Shown here piece by piece: positions 39,452-44,428 of a stretch of 44,428 bases of DNA. Source of the DNA: Rhizosphaericola sp047606825 (GTDB lineage Bacteria; Bacteroidota; Bacteroidia; Chitinophagales; Chitinophagaceae); contig JASGDY010000003.1 in NCBI GenBank assembly GCA_047606825.1, forward strand, positions 1 to 44,428, given 5' to 3'. A program made the translations under genes and the position numbers. Numbering within the stretch: position 1 is the stretch's first letter; every line of letters begins with the position of its first letter. Under the pieces are notes generated by a model that saw only the letters and a program-made list of their open reading frames with translations, did not search any database and was not told where the DNA came from.

Positions 39452-42400
39452 CTATCTGATGAGTACGACTGTTCCTTTTAGTGGAATCCTGTTGCCTTCC
39501 GTGCATTCCACGTCCGCCATGTATATATATGTCCCCGGTGCGGCTTGGTGCCCGTTGATGTTGCCGTCCCAACCTTGCGCCATGTCGTTGGCTGAAACAT
39601 TGTTTCTTTCAAAAACTTTTTTGCCCCATCGGTCTATGACAATGAAATGGACAACGCTTTTGATGCCATATCCTGTTACGTAGAATCTATCGTTCTTGCC
39701 ATCTCCGTTTGGTGTAAAGGCATTGGCCATATACAGTTTGGACGAGTTGCAGAGTACATGGACGTGTACCGTGTCAGCCGAAGTGCATCCGTTTTCGTTT
39801 TTCACAACCAGTCTGTAGGTCGTATCGACATCTGCGATGATGGTAGGATTTTTAAGGTAACGATTGTCGATATGGTAATCGGGTTCCCAATAGTATCGCA
39901 CACCCAGATTTGGGTTGGTGATGTTGGGTGTGAACGTAAATGCCGTTCCCGCAGGTTCGGTGACCAGGTTTGGCGTAAAGCTGACTTCAGACGCGGCAAG
40001 TGTCTCGACGAATATGTCCGCAGACTCGTCCGGACAAGAACTGGGACTTGTAGCCACCACATGGTAAGTCGTGTTTTCCGTAGGTTTTACTTCAATGCTT
40101 GGCTCGTCGGTACTGCTCATATAACCAGTCGTGGGTGTTTGGGACCAGGTATATTTCAAGGCACTGTCGGCACTTACGGTCAAGCGTAGCGACGTCTCGT
40201 TGAGACAAAACGTCGTGTCTCCCGGATATTGTAGATTGACGCTTTGTAACGCCACAACCGGTGGGTCGAGCTCTTGCTTGTCCGAGCAACCTTCCTTTCC
40301 TACGAAAGTGACGGATGGGTAATACGTTCCACCTTTAGTATAGGTAAATTCTTTGGAGTAGGATACCGTGTCGGTATAATAGTGTTCCCCATCACCTTGG
40401 TCCCACTGGTAGGAAACGATGTCCGATGTATCAGAAACATATAACAGTACGGTAAGCGGCGTGCAGCCAGTGGTGCTGCCTTGTGCCAGCAGGCTGGCAA
40501 CGGGGCCTTTCACGGTATAGTCCTGTTGAGCAGAATCGGTGCATCCGTCCAGCATCGCTTTCAGATGGATAGAAACCGTACCTGGATGCAACACGGAATA
40601 ATAAAAAGAATCCTTTTGGATGGAATTGAAAGTATTGATTGTCCAATAGACGGAATCATAGTTTTCCGAAGTGTTCTTTATTGTCAAGGTGTACGGCGGG
40701 CAAGTATAGAGTGCGTCCTCATTGGAAATGGTATATTGGGCGATGGGTTTTCGGAAACGTATGTAACTGTCCACACTAGTGTCCTTGGTACATCCACCCT
40801 CGTCTACCAAAGATAAAGAGACGTCCAAGTCGGAGGGGATGGTCACATCGGAAAAGGTATAGCTAAAATTATTGCTGGTACTCGTCTGGTTTCCTACAGT
40901 CCATGTATAAGTGGCGTTCCTTGCACTTGAAAGATTGGTAATGGTAATATCCCTCGTACTGCACAATAGTGTGTCCGTGGAGGTGAACCCGATGGTGGGT
41001 TGGTATATCTTGATATAGCTGGTCTTGCTGATCGTGATGGTACATCCCATCTCGTCTGTCTCCTTCAACCAAACCGTATAGGCTTTATAATTGCTCGAAC
41101 CGGTGTAGGTGTATGTATGTGACAGGATGGTCTGTGTGTTCGACTCGTTTATGGTCGTGTCCGAATTGTCACCAAAGTTCCACACTTGTGAGACCAGAGG
41201 AGAGAGGCCTGTGGAGACCGTCCCCGTAAAGTTGACATTGGCGGTACTTGTGCAGAATGTCTGTACATCGGAGCTAAAGCTCGCCGACATGCCGCCATAG
41301 ACTGTTATTTGCTGGGTGGCGGTGCTGGTACAGGCATTCGTCGTAATGTCTGTTATCATTAGCTGTACCGTGTATGTCCCTGTCGCAGTAAAAGTGTAGT
41401 TGAATTGTCGGGATGTGCTGGTTTTTACCACATTGTTTTGCGCGTCCAGTATTGTCCAGCTATAGCTCGCTATATTGTTTAGGTCGATGTCTTTTGTTGC
41501 AAAAGTGAATGCGTTGTTGGTGCAATAGAGCGTATTGTCTTCGTTGGCATTGTTCACGATGGTAAAGGCGGCAGTTTCGTCGATGATGGTAATCTGTCTG
41601 TTGAGGTCCGATGTGCCGTCCGTATAATAAGTGCTGACCAAGTACACTGTTCCCTTTACGGCCGGCGATAGCGATATGGTAGCCGAGCCTCCTTCCGCAG
41701 GGTAGGTGTTGTCTCCTATCTGCCAATAGGCCACAGTTTTGTCGGATTCTTTGTTTGTTATGACAATAGTGTATTTGTCGCTACAGCTGACACTTTTAAA
41801 CGAAAAAATCGGGTTGTAGGCCGATCCGTAACCATTGTCGATACACTCATCGAGCACATTGAGCGAGGTTGTCTCGGTCGACGTACACCCGTTGTCCCCT
41901 GTGACCGTTACTGCATAATTGTAAGTTCCGGCATTTGGGTATTGGAAAGTGTAGCTGTTGGTGCTCGTCGTTGTCTGTGTTGAACCATTGATACCTTCAG
42001 GAGCCCACAGGTATGAGGTAGCTTCCACGGAGTTTGTCAGATCTACGGTTGCCAATACATTCGTTTCTATGCAGATGCCGGTACTGGGTGAGACGGAGAG
42101 GGTAATGGCAGGGCGTTCCAATATGTTTATTTTTGTCGTTGTTGTTACGGGGCATCCGTTTTTGTTGGTTGCGGTCAGCGTAGCCGTTCCCGTTGTCCCA
42201 AATGTCGCCGTGGTACTGTCACTGTTGAGTGTCCCTCCCGACAGATTCCACGTTACATCGCTGGCGGAAGAGATGAAGCCACTGATGTCGGCACTGGCGG
42301 ACAGGTCTAAGGTGCTGCCGGCACAGATCTCGGTCGGCGCGTCCATTGTTATCGTAGGTGTACCGATATAGACCTTCTTGGAGAATGTGGGAATACAGCC

Positions 42401-43216
42401 GCTCACACCGGCATAGCTTGCCGTGAGGGACACCGTGTAGACGCCCTTTTGGGAATAGGTGTGCGCGCCAGGCGATTTTTCCGTGCTGGTCGTGTTGTCC
42501 CCAAAGTCCCATTGGTAGGCGACATTGTCCACCCCTGCTTCGTTTGTGGTATTTTCAAATGTAATGGTATTGGTACAGCTATAGAAATTCGAGTTGTTGG
42601 CCAGAAAGTTGCTTGTTATGGGTGTTCCGTTGATTTTAATGGTTTTGTCGGACGCGCTGGTACCCGAGCATCCGTTGTTGTCCCGGACTGTCAGTATAGG
42701 TATAAATGTCCCTGCTGTGGTGTAAGCATAAGCCGTGCTGGAAGAGGTATTGTAAGGCTCTACGTTGCCGTCGCCGAAAGTCCAGGAATAGAGCTTGATG
42801 TCGCTACTGCCGGGAGTTGAATTGCTTTGGAAGGTGATATTGATACCGGTACAGGCTACGCTGTCCGATATCGTGAACTTGGCTGTCGGATTGCTCCATA
42901 TTGTAATAGTCTGTGATGCGGATGCCTGAGTCTCGGTATTGGTAAGCGTGACCGTATAGGTACCGCTTGTTGTATAGCTATGTGCGATAGAACTGATATT
43001 AGTGGCCGTATAGTTGTCCCCAAAATCCCATTTCAGCTTGTCGGCTGACACCGTAGAAGTGTTGGTAAACGTGATACCGATACCGGGACATGCTCCCGTG
43101 ACGGTTTCATTGGATACTTGCATTGAAAACGAAGGCTGTTGCCCATACGCGTTTGAACAACACAGTAGGACAAGTAGGCCACATATTTCCGTCAATGATA
43201 TTTTAATTTTTGCCAT
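39452..43216 (-). CDS. PKD-repeat protein with T9SS type B C-terminal domain, 1254 aa
   Basis: A secreted or surface-attached adhesin-like protein. The signal peptide MAKIKISLTEICGLLVLLCCSNAYGQ starts at 43216; the frame back to 43258 adds a non-signal leader. About ten PKD or PKD-like units follow, marked by WDFGDNYTATN, WTFGDGNVEP, WDFGDNTTST, WNFGDNSDT and WDQGDGEHY with 'HxYxxxGxYxVxLT' partners. The C-terminus (residues about 1155-1254) is the gliding-motility-associated domain: ANAFTPNGDGKNDRFYVTGYGI, DRWGKKVFERNN, GWDGNINGHQAAPGTYIYMADVEC, PLKGTVVLIR. That domain targets proteins to the type IX secretion system. Tandem paralogue next door (43302). The ligand is unknown. Confidence 0.9.
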   Translation of the reverse strand: MAKIKISLTEICGLLVLLCCSNAYGQQPSFSMQVSNETVTGACPGIGITFTNTSTVSADKLKWDFGDNYTATNISSIAHSYTTSGTYTVTLTNTETQASASQTITIWSNPTAKFTISDSVACTGINITFQSNSTPGSSDIKLYSWTFGDGNVEPYNTSSSTAYAYTTAGTFIPILTVRDNNGCSGTSASDKTIKINGTPITSNFLANNSNFYSCTNTITFENTTNEAGVDNVAYQWDFGDNTTSTEKSPGAHTYSQKGVYTVSLTASYAGVSGCIPTFSKKVYIGTPTITMDAPTEICAGSTLDLSASADISGFISSASDVTWNLSGGTLNSDSTTATFGTTGTATLTATNKNGCPVTTTTKINILERPAITLSVSPSTGICIETNVLATVDLTNSVEATSYLWAPEGINGSTQTTTSTNSYTFQYPNAGTYNYAVTVTGDNGCTSTETTSLNVLDECIDNGYGSAYNPIFSFKSVSCSDKYTIVITNKESDKTVAYWQIGDNTYPAEGGSATISLSPAVKGTVYLVSTYYTDGTSDLNRQITIIDETAAFTIVNNANEDNTLYCTNNAFTFATKDIDLNNIASYSWTILDAQNNVVKTSTSRQFNYTFTATGTYTVQLMITDITTNACTSTATQQITVYGGMSASFSSDVQTFCTSTANVNFTGTVSTGLSPLVSQVWNFGDNSDTTINESNTQTILSHTYTYTGSSNYKAYTVWLKETDEMGCTITISKTSYIKIYQPTIGFTSTDTLLCSTRDITITNLSSARNATYTWTVGNQTSTSNNFSYTFSDVTIPSDLDVSLSLVDEGGCTKDTSVDSYIRFRKPIAQYTISNEDALYTCPPYTLTIKNTSENYDSVYWTINTFNSIQKDSFYYSVLHPGTVSIHLKAMLDGCTDSAQQDYTVKGPVASLLAQGSTTGCTPLTVLLYVSDTSDIVSYQWDQGDGEHYYTDTVSYSKEFTYTKGGTYYPSVTFVGKEGCSDKQELDPPVVALQSVNLQYPGDTTFCLNETSLRLTVSADSALKYTWSQTPTTGYMSSTDEPSIEVKPTENTTYHVVATSPSSCPDESADIFVETLAASEVSFTPNLVTEPAGTAFTFTPNITNPNLGVRYYWEPDYHIDNRYLKNPTIIADVDTTYRLVVKNENGCTSADTVHVHVLCNSSKLYMANAFTPNGDGKNDRFYVTGYGIKSVVHFIVIDRWGKKVFERNNVSANDMAQGWDGNINGHQAAPGTYIYMADVECTEGNRIPLKGTVVLIR

Positions 43217-43301
43217 TGTGCATGCGCATCTTAAAAATGTGGTGTACAAAAAAATCACATCAAAGCTCTATTAACGTTTGGATATTACTAAATGTTATGT
43301 T

Positions 43302-44428
43302 TCATCTAATTAAAACTACGCTTCCTTGCAAGGGAATCCTGTTTCCTTCGGCACATTCAATTTCGGCTAGGTACAGATAAGTCCCGGTGGCGGCTGGTTT
43401 TCCGTTGCTGTTGCCGTCCCAACCTTTGCTGGGGTCGTTTGCTGCAATGTTGTTTTTCTCAAATATTTTTTTGCCCCATCTGTCTATGATTGCCAGGTGC
43501 GTCACTTTTTTGATACCATATCCTGTTACATAGAAACGGTCGTTTCTGCCATCTCCATTGGGGGTGAACGCATTGGCCATCAATATTTTGCCTCCATTAC
43601 ATAATACCTTGATTGTGACCGAGTCCGAAGCTGTACATCCATATTCGTCCAATAGATTCAACGTGTAGGTAATGTCCTTGTCAGCAACAACGCTTGGATT
43701 TTTGACAAATCTATTGTACATATTATATCCTGGCGACCATGTGTATTGGGTTTTACCGTTCAAGTTGCCGACTAGGGGATTAAGTGTAAATATCGTGCCT
43801 GCCGGCTGGGCGATGATTCTGGACGGGAACTTTATGACGGGAACCGTGCCATATTGCAGGAGAATGTTTCCTGTCTCGTCCGGGCATACATTCCTGCTTT
43901 TGGCTACAAAATGGTAATTGGTCGTTTGGAAAGGTTTTACAAAAATTGTGGCGGTTGTGTCGTCTCCAATACTGTCGTCCAACGGTGATGCAGTCCATGT
44001 AAATGTTGCAGGCTGCATGGTTTTTACTTGTATCTGTACCGCCGAGGTGTCGCTTATGCAGCCTTTGTAAATGTCCTTGAACGAAACTCCTATCGGGAGG
44101 TCAACCTGTACCCAGATGCTGTCCTTGCCGGTACATTGGTTGTCGCCCGTGACTGATACATAGTAATAGGTACTAGTGCTGGGAAACAAAATGGATGTAG
44201 CGGTTGTTGCGCCCATCATTTTTTCATGGGAAGTCCAGAGGAAACGTCCGTCTGACGTGGCCTGTACCCGGATGGAATCACCGGCGCACAAGAGGGTGGA
44301 GTCCTGTAATGTAACGACAGGTGTATTTAGGATTGTAATCGTCTTCGTTGTGTCATTGCGACAGCCTTGTCCGCTTACAACCTCCAGCCTGATTGCTCCC
44401 GCTAGGTTGTTATTGGCGGGTACGTCCA
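43302..44428 (-). CDS. T9SS-cargo protein, C-terminal part, 5' end beyond the window
   Basis: The frame stays open to the right edge (reads DVPANNNLAGAIRLEVVSGQ before TLLCAGDSIRVQATSDG), so the gene is partial here. Its visible 375 residues contain Ig/PKD-like beta units with Cys-Asp-Ser motifs (LLCAGDSIRV, NQCTGKDSIWV, YKGCISDTSAVQI, YGCTASDSVTI) and the same gliding-associated C-terminal domain: ANAFTPNGDGRNDRFYVTGYGI, DRWGKKIFEKNN, GWDGNSNGKPAATGTYLYLAEIEC, PLQGSVVLIR. About three quarters of the last 100 residues match the neighbour at 39452, so the two arose by duplication. Only 85 nt separate them. Confidence 0.85.
   Translation of the reverse strand, partial: DVPANNNLAGAIRLEVVSGQGCRNDTTKTITILNTPVVTLQDSTLLCAGDSIRVQATSDGRFLWTSHEKMMGATTATSILFPSTSTYYYVSVTGDNQCTGKDSIWVQVDLPIGVSFKDIYKGCISDTSAVQIQVKTMQPATFTWTASPLDDSIGDDTTATIFVKPFQTTNYHFVAKSRNVCPDETGNILLQYGTVPVIKFPSRIIAQPAGTIFTLNPLVGNLNGKTQYTWSPGYNMYNRFVKNPSVVADKDITYTLNLLDEYGCTASDSVTIKVLCNGGKILMANAFTPNGDGRNDRFYVTGYGIKKVTHLAIIDRWGKKIFEKNNIAANDPSKGWDGNSNGKPAATGTYLYLAEIECAEGNRIPLQGSVVLIR

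Noticed and set aside
39452..43216. Repetitive pattern taken at first for a possible repeat array
   Set aside because: It is protein-level PKD repetition in one coding frame, not a CRISPR or DNA satellite array.

Overview
The window is a piece of a Bacteroidota chromosome, most likely a Chitinophagaceae/Sphingobacteriales-type organism. Lineage-typical evidence: DUF3078 and DUF3127 proteins, a Bacteroidota-type LptD, two proteins ending in the type IX secretion (gliding-associated) C-terminal domain, and many genes preceded by the Bacteroidota -7 promoter box TAnnTTTG rather than E. coli-like -10/-35 boxes. I see no rRNA, tRNA, CRISPR array, transposase or integrase.

Layout. 1-1300: an accessory edge with a truncated GrpB-family gene and two small unknown genes, separated by a 199-nt palindrome built like an integron attC site. 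1500-11450: mostly housekeeping genes on the minus strand (SdiA-regulated lipoprotein, DUF3078, RecO, the N-terminal half of carbamoyl-phosphate synthase CarB as a stand-alone gene, a TrmH-type methyltransferase, a TlpA-like redox protein, a CCG-domain Fe-S protein), then KdsD/KpsF on plus. 11650-19250: envelope genes, with LptD divergent from an N-acetylmuramoyl-L-alanine amidase and a 1152-residue outer-membrane protein. 19470-24800: plus-strand metabolic and replication genes (DUF3127, OsmC, MetZ-like sulfhydrylase, cupin, DnaG) with a barrel pseudogene and a MITE-like palindrome.

25000-30020 is the most interesting stretch: a probable bacteriocin/RiPP-type locus. A divergent XRE regulator faces a 61-residue peptide with a Bacteroidota double-glycine-like leader; then a very AT-rich multi-TM protein (immunity candidate), another membrane protein, a membrane-anchored thioredoxin-fold protein with a CEHC motif, and a C39-peptidase ABC exporter. 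The AT-rich gene sits between two 25-bp inverted repeats (24/25 identical, 732 bp apart), so the segment may be invertible or inserted.

30150-44428: two peptide transporters (OPT and POT), purD, a secreted/periplasmic unknown protein with DUF2723-like sequence, the mreBCD shape operon, and two tandem minus-strand T9SS-cargo adhesin-like proteins, the second running off the window edge. Transcription is mostly in short units closed by clear hairpin terminators.
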